Shown here one piece after another: positions 1 through 42,779 of a stretch of 64,000 nucleotides of DNA. Each line of letters begins with the position of its first letter. Position 1 is the stretch's first letter. Origin of the DNA: Biomphalaria glabrata (lineage: Eukaryota > Mollusca > Gastropoda > Planorbidae); assembly GCF_947242115.1 (NCBI RefSeq), contig NC_074715.1, forward strand, positions 48,467,586-48,531,585. Direction: 5' to 3'. The notes below the pieces were generated by a model. It worked only from the letters and a program-made list of their open reading frames with translations, was not told where the DNA came from and ran no database searches. The position numbers and the translations under genes were made by a program.

Positions 1-10
1 TTCAATGTAC

Positions 11-31003
<30,993 letters not shown>

Positions 31004-31065
31004 CTGAGAAGTGAATACTCCTATTAATTTATTGTTGTATTTATATTAGATGAAAAAGAATGCTT

Positions 31066-31265
31066 TTAAATAGCGCATCCCTCATGCTTATAGCATGCTC
31101 AATGCGTTAATGTCCCTGTGGACCTGTGGGGGTAAATTGGAGAAGGTTTCCCTGCTGACTTTAGGCGCTAAGTAAGCACAATTCTGTTCGAGTCAGGATT
31201 CAGACTTGAGCCTCCTTGTTAGTTGGCGTAGCCGTAGCCAGGCGGTTTGGGCCTCTCAGCTACAC
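31066..31265 (+). repeat. Interspersed repeat family C
   Basis: It has taaatagcgcatccctcatg, cttatagcatgctcaatgcg and ctgactttaggcgctaagta. It lies just upstream of the gene B start codon, so it may overlap the promoter region. Confidence 0.65.
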
Positions 31266-31477
31266 ATCGTACATTTTCATATTTGAATCTGTGGATTCGA
31301 ACTAGCTCTACATTTACACTATTTTTATTGCTAAGATAAGAATTTGAAAGAAAGAACGAAGATATGTTTGGTTGTATATCTTTGGAATATTTCGTTTATG
31401 AAAACTAAGGCTGCAAACAAAAGCATTTTTGTTTTACAGTTGTTTAAAATAAATGTAAAAATCGTATATAAACATTT

Positions 31478-31625
31478 TGACAAACATATTTCGACAAACA
31501 TTTTGATAAACATATTTCAACAAATATATTTTCACAAACATATTTTGACAAACATATTTTGACAAATATATTTTGACAAACATATTTCGAAAAACATACT
31601 TTAACAAACATATCTTTTACAAACG
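31478..31625. repeat. ~14-bp minisatellite (acaaacatattttg)
   Basis: About ten units of tttcgacaaacata/ttttgacaaatata. It makes chance ORFs on both strands. Confidence 0.8.
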
Positions 31626-31992
31626 TGTTTTATAAAAATTATATTCATTTGATTTGATTTGTTTTGAGTGACACAAAAGCACAGGCGCCATTTAGATCTT
31701 ACTGGCCTAGAGGAATGTAGCTGGTTACAGATGGTCTCTGAAAGAGACAGTTAGAGAGCTCTCACAAAGAATGCGGGACAGACATTTGATACTCAAAAAG
31801 AAAAGCCATTATTGAAGACAGGCGCAGAAGACGGAAAGAAAACTTTAAAAAGACCGCCGGCGGACAACGGCTTTGTCTGCTCGAGGTTCGGATAATTATG
31901 TAGGTCGCAACTGGGCTTGCGTAGTTATGTGAAACACTGCACTCAGCCTTCATCTCCGTAATCGAAGACATTGCCTTTATTGCTCAGAATCT

Positions 31993-32174
31993 TGTAAAAA
32001 AATGTAAAATGTTTTACATGTTTCGGATGTTCCTTCAGAGTTGAAGATAGTTTACTTCCTAGTCCAAACCTCCCGCAGGACGACGGGGGATGGGAGCGGG
32101 CAGGATTTGAACCCTCGACCATCGATAAATCCGAACGACAGTCCAGCGAGCAAACCGCACGACCAGGCAGCCAT
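31993..32174 (-). repeat. tRNA-derived SINE, family A, minus orientation
   Basis: The reverse complement has the head gatggctgcctggtcgtgcgg and a B box with one change (ggttcaaatcc). The first 14 bases of the head are repeated directly outside at 32178-32191. Confidence 0.8.
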
Positions 32175-32244
32175 CCCGACCAGGCAGCCATATTTGAATG
32201 TCATGATCCTTTGAAATTGCATTATGTGTTTCACAAGTCCCAGG

Positions 32245-34395
32245 TGTGACAAGTCAAAAACTCGCTGTCAGAGTCACTCTAAATTATCACAGCATTAATT
32301 ATTATTTTTCATCATTTATTTATTTTATTTTAATTATTTCTCCATCCTACCCCTAAATTATTCACCCGCCACACCTTTTCCTCTCTACCAGGCTAGACTT
32401 AGTTGACCACCTTGGAGATAGCTAAGGCGCGTCCTTTCATTTATCTGCCCTTGATCGGGGAAAGGTAGACACACAATCTCTTTTGTCTTACCCGCCGGAT
32501 GTCTGAAGGACGGTCGCGGTTTACACCACCTTGGTTTGAATGCAAGCTAATCCTTCTCCCCCCCCCCCTTCTCTCACGTCTCTCTTTGATCTAAGAGATT
32601 ACCCTGGTCAACATACCGCGTGATACACCAAGGTGCGGCTCTTGTCGGACTTCACCCACGTGTAAGCTAATTCTTAGCCTAGGACGTTTCCTGTGTCCGC
32701 CCACATTTCCCAGGCATATATAAGTAGATTCAAATCAGGCCAGACCCTTTCACTCCTCTATCGCTGTCGATCGAGTCTGGACTATATCATTTATTCTCCC
32801 TCCTAGAGGAATACCTGGTGGTAAGCCGAACTTAATCACAAGTTCCATCTTAATTACTTTTGTGCTATTTCCATTGGATATCATCACGTGTATTTTGCTT
32901 AGTTCATTTACATTTAATTAGTGCATTGTGTATTTCTCACTGGCGTAAGTAGAAAACATAAACATGTGCTATGTATATATTTTAGTATTGCATTAATCTA
33001 TTAATGCTACGTTGCTCAATTGATCATTGATGCAACCATGTATATATTTGTACACCTTATTTTATTTCCTTTATCTCGGTTGATCGCCTTGATGATTTTA
33101 CTATCGCACTAATACTGCGCTTAGAAAGGAGATATGAATTATCTCCCCTGTAATGAATTATCTCCCCTTTACTCATTTTACTCTAATGAGAGTTACCCCG
33201 CTTGAACGGACACACTCTACATTCAAGCACGCTCCATTGTTCTCGACCCACGGTCATATGTAAACAAACCATCTGGGTCACTGACCACCGCCCATTTCAC
33301 CTCCCCCCCCTTCTTTCTCTATCCACCTGTGTTGTTTATTTGAGATTATTATTTCCCCTTCTATGTACATTTTTATATTATTACGTTCCCTTTCATCTAC
33401 ATTTTTATATTGCTACTATCAGCCATCTCTTCTCCAAATTCCATTTGTCATCATCTCCCCTTTATGCTCTAAAGCAATTTTACCAATCTGACGAATGCAC
33501 CTCAGTCGAGGGCATCGATAAGATGCATAAGAGACATGTCCTGACTTGTCTTTATTTATCCGCAGCCTCCCTCAGGTGTCTGCCTATTTATCGGATTACT
33601 TACCTGCCTATTTGCCTTTGTGCTCAGTGCTATTCAGCACTGCACTAGCTCACTGACCTGCCCATTTGTTTGTGCTTAGTGCTATCCAGCACTGCACTTT
33701 CCTATTGAGTATCATCTACCGCCTGCGGAGATCTACTCAACTCTACCACTTGGCGCTATCGGCATTGCCCGCCTATTCGACAGCCCACCTGTCAAGCTAT
33801 TAGGTGCGACGTCCCTATAGATCAGATCTGTGTGAGACGTCATAGCTACGCCAACCCTCTGCAACTCACTGGACATATCCTGTCAACTACGCTGCCCACG
33901 GCAGATCAGCTCTGCCCGCAGTAACCTTGTGCCCACGGTATCCGGCCACCCGCCATACTGTGCCCACTACAGATACTAGAACTTGGGACTGAGACTCCAC
34001 AAGAACTATATCGCCGGCGTCCCTCTATCCGCTAGAGCGCCACCTCCAGCTGCAGAACCTCAAGCCAGGACACAGCCAGCTGCGACATCAACAGGACAAC
34101 CAGCTAAGTCAGAGGACAAAGTGACATACTCTCTTATTATGTGCAAGAGTGATGATTAAACATAGAATATACTAGAGATAGATGCAAACCCTCCCCCTTT
34201 TTATTATTATATGTATATTTATGTAAATAAATATCCTTTATTTTAACTTTTGTATCTATCTTTCATTGCTTTGTCTCGTTGCGTGTCTGCTCCCGATTCA
34301 TATGCTGATAAGTGGGGGTGTGATTGCTTTCAAAAATAATCATCCCCTAGACATAAAACGTGCCAAACACACGTCACATTTCCCCACCTGTCACA
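32245..34395 (+). mobile_element. Solo LTR fossil (2151 bp)
   Basis: It begins TGTGACAAG and ends CCTGTCACA, with a perfect 5-bp direct repeat ccagg at 32240-32244 and 34396-34400. It carries a TATATAAG box at 32717-32724, an AATAAA at 34226-34231, and a 55-bp tandem duplication near 33600-33710. No internal coding region, so it is a solo LTR of a large-LTR retroelement, probably Gypsy. The clean ends and matching flanks suggest it is not very old. Confidence 0.75.
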
Positions 34396-34529
34396 CCAGG
34401 GCTGGATTGCTTTTGTGAAGCGCATCTTTTCCTGTTGTAGCATCACACTACAACTTAGGTCAAGTCAGGTTTTAAACTCTGGCCCCCCTTATTAGTAGCC
34501 AAACGGTTTATCCAAATAAGTACAGTGCA

Positions 34530-34725
34530 ATGCTAGCTTCAACAATTATTTATTGTACCCAACAAAACATGAATCGATTAACAAATTAATCAATTAGTCA
34601 ATGAATTGGTAATTAATTATATTGATATCGAAAAGGGAAATACCTTCGAAATTTTTGAGAGATATTGTTGTAAGTGCGGAGTTCTCCCCCTTAGATAAGC
34701 TTTTGTTTTATAAAAGAGGGTTTTT
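34530..34725 (+). repeat. Repeat family E, one unit
   Basis: Motifs caacaattatttattgtacc, agtcaatgaattggtaatta and cggagttctcccccttagat. Confidence 0.55.
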
Positions 34726-35451
34726 AAAAATATTTTGCTTGTTTATGTTGGAATAAGTATTTTAATTCGAAAACCATTTATCGTTTTTTGCCAAGAATGA
34801 GAAACTCTTATTCTCAAAGTATTTCTATTGAAAGGGCCGAATTTAAGTATGTGTAGGCCCAGGGGCAGATATTTTGTGGAGGCCTTTACACTTTTTCCGA
34901 AAGCTTTAATAAAAATCAATTTATTAATAATTAATATGTAATAGCAGTGCGTATTAATGAAAGAAAGAGGGCACTTCTAGATTAAGTTAAATTTTTCTTC
35001 GTTTAAAAAAAAATATAATAAAATATGCATAGTAATAATATGCATATTTAAGTAACAAAAAAGGTAAATTTGTAGGAAATCCGTGGTTAGTGTTGTATAT
35101 TACGAGAATGCAAGCACACTATAAGCGGACACGTTTTAACCGCGACTGTTTTGTTTAAAGAATTGTCGCTAAAAATGAGACAACAAATTTTGAACCAATA
35201 AAACGTAAAGTTTCTGACCCATTGAAATATTTTTTTCTCTCTGTATAGCCCTATAGCCTATACAGTAGCCCCGATTGACCTTCCTTAAATCGAACCAAGC
35301 CTATTGAAATGTTGTCTAGAAAATAAGATGTTTCTTTAAATCTTAATTATTACAATGAGAGTGTCATTATTAGAGCAAAGCATAAGTTAAATTAGAAAGG
35401 CTCTTTGAAAAAAAACGTTAATTCTGTAATATATTTTAACTTTTGTTCTTT

Positions 35452-35491
<40 letters not shown>

Positions 35492-36111
35492 CGATGGGTT
35501 TAGCGACTACTTGCCTTGTTCAGAAGATTTTCATCATATCTTAAAATTTAAGTGAATTAACATGAAAGTTTAAACACAAGATTTTAGGATCATTAAAGGT
35601 CATTAGCAACTAATTGAAAAGGTCACATCTAAGAAGTTATATTTTGCTATTTGCTGTAACAAAAAGACTTTAACGTTTTCATTCAAATCAAGATGGGGAA
35701 AAAATTATTATAATGACATAAAAAATGTTTTTCAAAGTTATACTAATAGTATATCTACTTGGAAGAAAATCATATTTATCTTATAGTAAATTTTTGTTGA
35801 AATGTTTAAAGCGTTCTCAAATTTAAGAGTATCTTCAGTGTTATAGTTCTTTACTTCAGCTCTGTTCTTAATTTCAGATTTTGGGAGCGCTCCAGAAAGT
35901 TTGTCGCATGGCTAAAGTTTTCTTTTACTTGCCCTAGATGTTGTAGCGGGCCGGGACGAGAAATGATAAAGTTCTCCTCTACCAGCCTGGGTGATATTGA
36001 TCTTTATGTCTGAGCTGATTACAAAGGCCTTGATAAAAGTCATTTATTTGAGCTTGTTCTGCTGACTAGTATAAAAACTATATTTCCTTCTGAACTGGTT
36101 CCACTGACCTA
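34726..36111. other. Intergenic, little recognised; (GAT)n at 35455-35495
   Basis: AT-rich sequence between genes A and B. The only clear feature is a run of about 14 GAT units. I see no exon-like frame with splice signals on either strand. Confidence 0.4.
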
Positions 36112-36450
36112 GTTGAAAATAATCTCTATGTCTGGGCTGGTCCCACTGACCTAGTTGAAAATAATCTTTATGTCTGGGCTGGTCCCACTGACCTAGTTGA
36201 AAATAATCTTTATGTCTGGGCTGGTCCCACTGACCTAGTTGAAAATAATCTCTATGTCTGGGCTGGTCCCACTGACCTAGTTGAAAATAATCTTTATGTC
36301 TGGGCTGGTCCCACTGACCTAGTTGAAAATAATCTTTATGTTTGGGCTGGTCCCACTGACCTAGTTGAAAATAATCTTTATGTCTGGGCTGGTCCCACTG
36401 ACCTAGTTGAAAATAATCTCTATGTCTGAGCTGGTCCCACTGATCTAGTT
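36112..36450. repeat. 42-bp minisatellite, about eight copies
   Basis: The unit is ttgaaaataatctttatgtc plus tgggctggtcccactgacctag, highly uniform (t/c at one site). Diverged half-units continue on both sides (36000-36600). Confidence 0.92.
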
Positions 36451-37399
36451 CATAGTAAACTTTCTGTCTGTCTCATTGCAATCAATTAGTTACAATTAAT
36501 CTTTCTGTTTGAGTTAGTTTCACTGTCCTAGTTGTAATTAATCTTTCAGTCTGAACTGGTTATACGGTCCTGTATGAAAGCCATGCTTTATCAGAGCTGG
36601 TCCAAACTGATGTAAACCTAGGACAATCTAAAGTAAAGAGCCCCAGAAGTAAGTAACTCATTTTCTTTTCTCTTTATCTAACGTGCAGGTTAAAACCTAA
36701 AAACTTCTTGAAAAAAGAGGTAACAGCTTGTGACAGACTTAAGAGACTCATCTATCCCTGCCATGTGCATTGAGCTCTGTTTCATACAGTAATCTACCCA
36801 GAATCATGCTTTGCTTCCCAACTGACCTATTCGCGTACTCTCATAACGTTTTCACTTGGCTGGGGAGTTTGTCCAAGTTTGTAACGACCTCGTCAGTATG
36901 TAGGCGGCTAAGCTGGCGAGTCTTCCATGGCTAGAGCTTATAGTTTAGAGATGTCGATGCATGACGCAATCCGTGCGTGTCAATGACGAGAAATGTAAGT
37001 CGTATACTGTACCGTATTGTTTTAGGTCGCAATGACGAGTGTTGTGACTGTATTGACAAGACATAAATAAATACGACAATAAAAGACAAGACGCAAACAT
37101 TAAGATTTCAATTGACTGCAAAGTCGATGTCCATGGCAGGTATGGGGAGGGTCAGGTTTAGGAATTATTTGTGTTGTTCAATAGCTGCACACAATTAAGG
37201 TCCCGGGGGTTCAACCTGACAAGAACATCATTCACACACAGTCGTACATAGAGTAACCAACTATGTGAATGGTTTAAATAACAAAAAAAAAATGAATTTA
37301 ATTGTATGATACTGATATATGTATATTTACAATTAGAATGATAGAATGATGAATAGATAATATATACATATATAGATAGATATTATTCAATAATTCACA
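36451..37399. other. Intergenic, no recognised element
   Basis: Outlying diverged 42-bp units to about 36600, then unique-looking sequence. A bluntly tRNA-like gggttcaacctga at 37208 has no partner box. Confidence 0.35.
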
Positions 37400-38315
37400 T
37401 AAGCACCTTGCTACTGCTACCACTTGTCACCGCGATTTCGTGATACGCTGACCGATTAACGTCACAATACTGCCAACATCGGCAATAATAAAGTTAGACC
37501 TCAGCTGATCCTAACTGATGTGTAACGGCCCTGACACTCAACGCCGTCGACGATCGCCCGTCTGACAATGACACTCAAGACTGTACAATATATTTCTGAG
37601 ACAACAAGCGACGCCCACACTGGCATAGACTCGAGATCAGTACATACAACTCCAACACTGGCACCCTATACACGAAATAACACAAAATTCAACCTCTATT
37701 CCAAAACTAGAAACAGCGACAACCTCATATATAACATACAATAAGAGATATCACAACAAAGTAACTCACCCAAAAATCCTACTGAATAATATAAGTCCAA
37801 GAAACTAGTACAGACTAATAATCTTTGACGGACTAACACACCGTCCCTTTCAACCAAATTCAGAGGGTGAACTGCCTCAGGACAACAAATGACCAATAAA
37901 TGTCACCGGACTTTGTAACGTAGCAGAAATAATACAAAACAAAACTACAAGACACTCTCGCCCCGTATAAGTACTACGAGTAGAGGGAATAAAACAGAGT
38001 TAGGAGAAAGCAAAAGACACTTGTCTAAACTACGCGACATCCCCCCTCCTCGACGAACTGGAAATTTTGAAAGAAATTCCAGTGATCAAAAATCCTTTCG
38101 AAGACTAAACTTCGTAAGAAGAACAAGGAAGGGAAAAAAAATCCTAAACGCATCTATGCCATAGATTTCGAAATGTAATAGTGAAAACAAATCACTGGGA
38201 ATCACAAATTGATTCACCAATGGTCACCACATGAACCACAATATACGTCAAGATAAAAAAAAAAAAAAAACAGAGTTGGGACAGGGTAGTGTAGCTTTGA
38301 CTAACCTACGCGACA
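37400..38315 (-). mobile_element. LTR-retroelement fossil remnant
   Basis: The minus strand shows two LTR heads of the form TGTCGCGTAGxTTAG, at 38315 and 38039. A polypurine run (38040-38052) sits before the second, which is the usual place for a 3' LTR start. Little internal sequence lies between the heads and no coding genes are seen, so it is broken. The left edge is not defined. Gypsy-like by layout only. Confidence 0.4.
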
Positions 38316-38494
38316 GGGAGACAATGTATTGTTTCTTTGATGTAGCTTATGTGTGGTAGAGTCACATTCCATTGCTTATATGTGGTATATCTGGGGAATA
38401 AATGTTTCGAATTTGAAAAACGACAATAGGACTTTTGTGAATTACAGGACTTACTTTTTGTTTTCTAGGACTGGAAGAGTTTTGCCAGTCACTG

Positions 38495-38528
<34 letters not shown>

Positions 38529-38654
38529 TGTTATACTCTCACACAGAGAGAGAGCGTCTGGTGTGAATGTACACTTTGGTTTCTTATAGTTATAATGTTT
38601 TTTGTTTGGTGTAATGCACAAATTGTAAGACAAATTTCCTTACGGATAATAAAG

Positions 38655-38681
38655 ATTATTATTATTATTATTATTATTATG
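38655..38681. repeat. (TTA)n microsatellite at the 3' side of the LINE fragment
   Basis: About nine ATT units directly beside the LINE 3' end. Confidence 0.9.
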
Positions 38682-39335
38682 TTAGAAATGAACGAGTAGT
38701 CATTCTCTGGCACTGCCAGGGTCGAGTTTCGCTAAAGAGAAACAAAATTCATCGTAGTCCCTTTAACAGTTTCCACTGAGGAATTTTCTGGTGATGTGGC
38801 AGGTCTGCAGCAGTACCGCCCTCTGACAGGCAACGAAGATGTTCCTAGGAATGTTAAGGGCCTTGAAGGTGTCTGTGAGGTCAGTTGTTATTATCCCCTC
38901 GGTTGATATAACAATGGGGTATATTGTTATTTTGGACAATTTCCATAGACGCTTAATCTCCAAGCCTAGGTTCCCATATTTTCTTTGTTTTTCTATCTCA
39001 GTTTTTCTCAAATTATGAGACAGTGGTACGGCGATATCGATAATGGTAGCGGTTTTTTCTTTTTTATCAATGAACAGCAGATCCGGGCGATTGAAATCTA
39101 CCGTTTTGTCGGTCAGAATAGGCCTGTCCCAGTACAGCAGATGTTCAGTAGACTCGAGAACCTCTTGCGGAGAGTATTTATAATAAGGGGGAGTGTCCTT
39201 ACCGATCAATTTGTACGTCAAAGCCAGGTGTTGGTGTATTAACTTTGCAACTTGGTTATGGCGACCTAGGTAGGCTGATTCTGATAGGGCTGGACATCCT
39301 GCCATAATGTGTTCAATCGACTCGCCCACATTCCA

Positions 39336-39340
<5 letters not shown>
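38682..39340 (-). mobile_element. Dong/R4-like LINE, 5'-truncated
   Basis: One open minus frame of 191 codons (39338-38763), then about 80 bp of 3' UTR. It shows EHIMAGCPALSESAYLGRHN, YYKYSPQEVLESTEHLLYWD and NRPDLLFIDKKEKTATIIDI. RPD...D..D fits the restriction-like endonuclease of site-specific LINEs. The truncation falls in the zinc knuckle before it. Both flanks are TAA/TTA microsatellite, the target used by Dong elements. The frame has no stop in this piece. Confidence 0.75.

Positions 39341-39366
<26 letters not shown>
39341..39366. repeat. (TTA)n microsatellite at the 5' side of the LINE fragment
   Basis: About nine ATT units touching the truncated 5' edge of the LINE; same repeat and phase as the array at 38655. 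Confidence 0.9.
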
Positions 39367-39368
<2 letters not shown>

Positions 39369-40493
39369 ATATCTACAAAGAATAAATGCTACAAATTAAA
39401 TGAAATCTTACCTTTGTTAAGTTATAGTGATAGAGTCACTGTTACAAAGTTGGTGTAAATAATCTGCTCTAACATGGAATTTTCATCATTTTCCTGGCAC
39501 ATTTTAATGATATTCGTTTAATAACTTCTAGAATAGATAGTTTGCAATCATAGTTTGCTTAATAAGTCTTGTATTATGTCAAATTAAACTAACAAGACTA
39601 GATAATAGATATTTCGCTATATAGTTGAGCATACAGCGAAGACACATATATTTATGTCTTTCGGCACATGGGTAGAGATTAACTGTTTCAAAACTAAACA
39701 TAAGGAATAACTTATTGATTAGCAAACGCATAAGTGTACATTTTCACCTCAGTACACACGAACACATACGCTAATCAACAAACACATATGTCGACTTATC
39801 AACTTTAGGAAAGTCTAACACATACGCCCATCAGCAAACTCTTAGGTCTACATATCAACTTTTCTTACACACATAAACACACACACACACATGTAAAATA
39901 TAGCGGAGAGGTTTACGTATCAACAATGATGTCTCCCTATTAAAGCTATATGCCTCTTTTCTTCCCAATCTTGATAAAGTCTTCAGTGTTATCTAAAAAT
40001 AGCCGAATGAGAGACATTTAAATAAAATCGTTAGTTGTACTACCTAGATCTATCCACTTTCTACTGTAAGAGTGTCAGGCAAATAAGTGTGTTGTTGTTT
40101 TTTCGATAGTATATGAGGTCACTATTTAACTGTTATGTACACAATTATCTCTACCCGCGTCACTACCAGAGTTAAAGCAATACAATTAATGGCGATTGGA
40201 GGGAGATTCCTTACAGGGAAACAACATACAAAGTTTTGCCTCCGCAGTGTCCACAGAGAAATTTTCAGTCATGGAAGATCTACACCAGAATCGGTCTCAG
40301 AGAAATATTTACTAAATGAATCAACGCATTTTTTTTTTAAATTACATTTATTTGTAAAACAGCTAAAATCAGCATCTTAAAGCTAAAATTTATTGAACAT
40401 TAAAAAAATATATATATTTTAGAGTAAAAGTAAGAAGCAATGGCATCACGGGCTGACTGGGTATCAAAATCGGCCCGGGTATTACCTGTCATA
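39367..40493. other. Intergenic, no recognised element
   Basis: AT-rich, with a CA-rich stretch near 39870. No gene, and no repeat shared with the rest of the window. Confidence 0.4.
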
Positions 40494-41302
40494 TAACGGG
40501 CGTAGCCAGGTTTTTTGGTGTGGTCTTTCCCCCCCCCCCCCGCAATATATATATATAGTTCGCCCATCGTGGTTCGATGATGACCACTTTGTCATCCAGG
40601 GGGCTGAGGGCTTTGCACTGGGGTTTTATGCCTCCCCATGTGGCTGGTGAGACCTATGTGAGCCCGGAATGTTCGGCCGCACACTAGGAAGGTTATTCCA
40701 GCTGGAGCTGGTGTCGTGGGCCTTGCTTTTCTTTTCTGGCGTTTTTCTTCTGCCAGCGTTGTTCTTTTTTCCTCAGCAACCTGTGCGCCAGTTTTCACAG
40801 CGCGACGCCATGATGCTCTGTCATGTGCCTCATATATATTATGATTGTGTGTATAGAATTAATCTTCAATACATTCTGACCTTTCATTCTTTCAAATGTT
40901 TTTTTCTACCCTAGAATACTCTCTTTCTTTAATTAGTGGAAAGACAGTACACACCGTCTGGGGGAGCGCTGAGAGCTTATGTATATTCTGAGGTATCTAC
41001 AGTGCAATTAGCCTGCTACTCTTCCGCTAAAAATTTCAAAAACTAAATCTGCTATTCACTGCACATAATTAATGGAGTCCAGCGACTGGTAGAGAATGGT
41101 TACTATAGTTTTGCTTTAGTTTTAGTATTAGAGTTGGAGGGTAACCACAAAACCACTTTTGGCTCATAAAATTTGGTGACTGTATTTTTGCTAAAGTTGG
41201 CAGCACTGGGGCAGTAAGTAAAGTTTCCCTTTCAGACAATGAGGTCTGAGGTAAGTGATAAGTGATGGTTTGAAGCCCTCCCCCCTCCAGGCTACGCCAA
41301 TG
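40494..41302. mobile_element. hAT-like non-autonomous element (~809 bp) with a nested LINE fragment
   Basis: Ends gggcgtagccagg and ccaggctacgcc are inverted. The flanks share the 7-bp repeat tgtcata (40487-40493 and 41303-41309). The ends resemble those of the hAT at 10984 (ggcgtagc). The outermost bases are diverged. Confidence 0.6.
40560..40830 (-). mobile_element. LINE 3'-end fragment with C-terminal finger
   Basis: The minus frame reads TTLAEEKRQKRKARPTTPAP, then CGRTFRAHIGLTSHMGRH. The C..(C)GRxFRxxIGLxSHxxxH finger is common at the end of some LINE proteins. One cysteine of the first pair is lost (FLVCG). Nested in the hAT-like element. Confidence 0.5.
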
Positions 41303-41594
41303 TGTCATAGTATAATAATAAGGCTTGTCATCGAGTCCAAAGATTAATGAGGAATGCAGTATTTTTCGTGGCTACTTAATCCCAATTGTGACCTACATAT
41401 TTTGCCATATTATACGTGTAAGCCTAATTCTCTTCAAAATATACAAAGTTTGATAACGCATCGAAAACTGGATGTATGCTTGCGTAGGATTACATAATGT
41501 ATTTTATTTATACATGTATGTAGTCTGGAAACTTTAAACAATACAATAGCATCCTTAATGAATTTAAAACTTTTTGGTATTACTTATAGAGTAC

Positions 41595-41740
41595 AGACGT
41601 TTCTTAAAAAAATAAGATAGTTACGTCCTACGCATTTCATGTAACAATGTAGTCATGCTTGTTGATATGTGACTTAAAATATGCTAAGTCATTGGTTTTC
41701 CTGGCTGACTCAGGCAACCCATTCCATTAAAAGATAAGAG
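41595..41740 (-). mobile_element. LINE tail of the WNGLPES family, best copy
   Basis: The minus frame reads WNGLPESARKTNDLAYFKSH and ends INKHDYIVT with a stop, then the tail cttattttttt, aagaaacgtctgtactctat. The same tail occurs at 4255, 28240, 48530 and (plus strand) 57235. Confidence 0.6.
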
Positions 41741-42304
41741 AATGCAGAACGGTTAGAGAGGCACTTAATGTGAGAAGCTCTTGCTTCGTCCTTGTACATT
41801 CTCAAAAACGCGAATTGTATAGGAATATATCATGACCCATTATTTAAAATATGAATCTCTTCATTAAATATCGAATGTGACAGCGCTATATAAAACCAGA
41901 TAATTATTATAAGAATTTCTATTATCAATGACATTGAAACATTTTTTTTTTGGTCGCAACAAGACCGGCCAATTTGGTACCGGCTTATCCCACCGGGCAT
42001 TTGCCCGTTTGCCCATATAGCCAGTCTGTCCCTGGATGGCATGTTGTACACACATATCAGTGACCAAGGAAATTGGTCAAACAGAAAACAAAAGGGGTTA
42101 AAAACTAAGTTTAAGTCGAATTCGTGTTATAGCGGTTGTGTGTCTGTGTGTTTCAATGATGACAGTGAGAAGAAGTCAGCGATTGGTTGGTGGCTGTGCC
42201 GTGTAAATGATGCAAGATAAGCGTCATTGTCGTAGGTCAGACGAGTCCATAATGCCGGAGTGAAAAGACGTGTGTTTGTAGTTAGGTAGATTTGTTTAAA
42301 ATAC
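41741..42304. other. Intergenic, no recognised element
   Basis: Mixed sequence with a T run near 41940. Chance frames only. Confidence 0.35.
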
Positions 42305-42535
42305 AATTTTATATTTATACTATATAAATATGTATACATATATTTCATTTGAAGTTTAATGTGTCTATTGTCTATATATATATATATATGTATACATATA
42401 TTTCATGTGAAGTTTAATGTGTCTCTCTCTCTATATGTATATATGTATAGCCTACATATATTTCATGTGAAGTCTAATGTGTCTATATATATATATGTGT
42501 ACATATATTTCATGTGAAGTCTAATGTGTCTATAT
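42305..42535. repeat. ~55-bp repeat with TATA core, four copies
   Basis: The unit is catatatttcatgtgaagt plus ctaatgtgtctatatatata, with variable TA length. Confidence 0.85.
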
Positions 42536-42779
42536 TGTAATAAAAGTTTTATTTAAAATCGTTCACAAAGAAGTCACTAAAGTTTTTGTAAAGCTAAAAC
42601 GTAATACGGCTGCAGTGGTTTGGTTATCTACCAGCAGTTTGGTGATACAAGTCAACATCTGTCAACTTTAATAAGCAAATACCCAACCAGTATTATGAAC
42701 TTCAATAAGCAAGAGAGAAATATTTCTAGTAACTACTCTTAACACGGCTTAAAATGACGTCCAAAAATTATCTTCAAAT

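Noticed and set aside
33202-33648. 148-codon plus-strand frame
   Set aside because: It lies wholly within the solo LTR at 32245-34395, has no homology I recognise and low-complexity pyrimidine runs.
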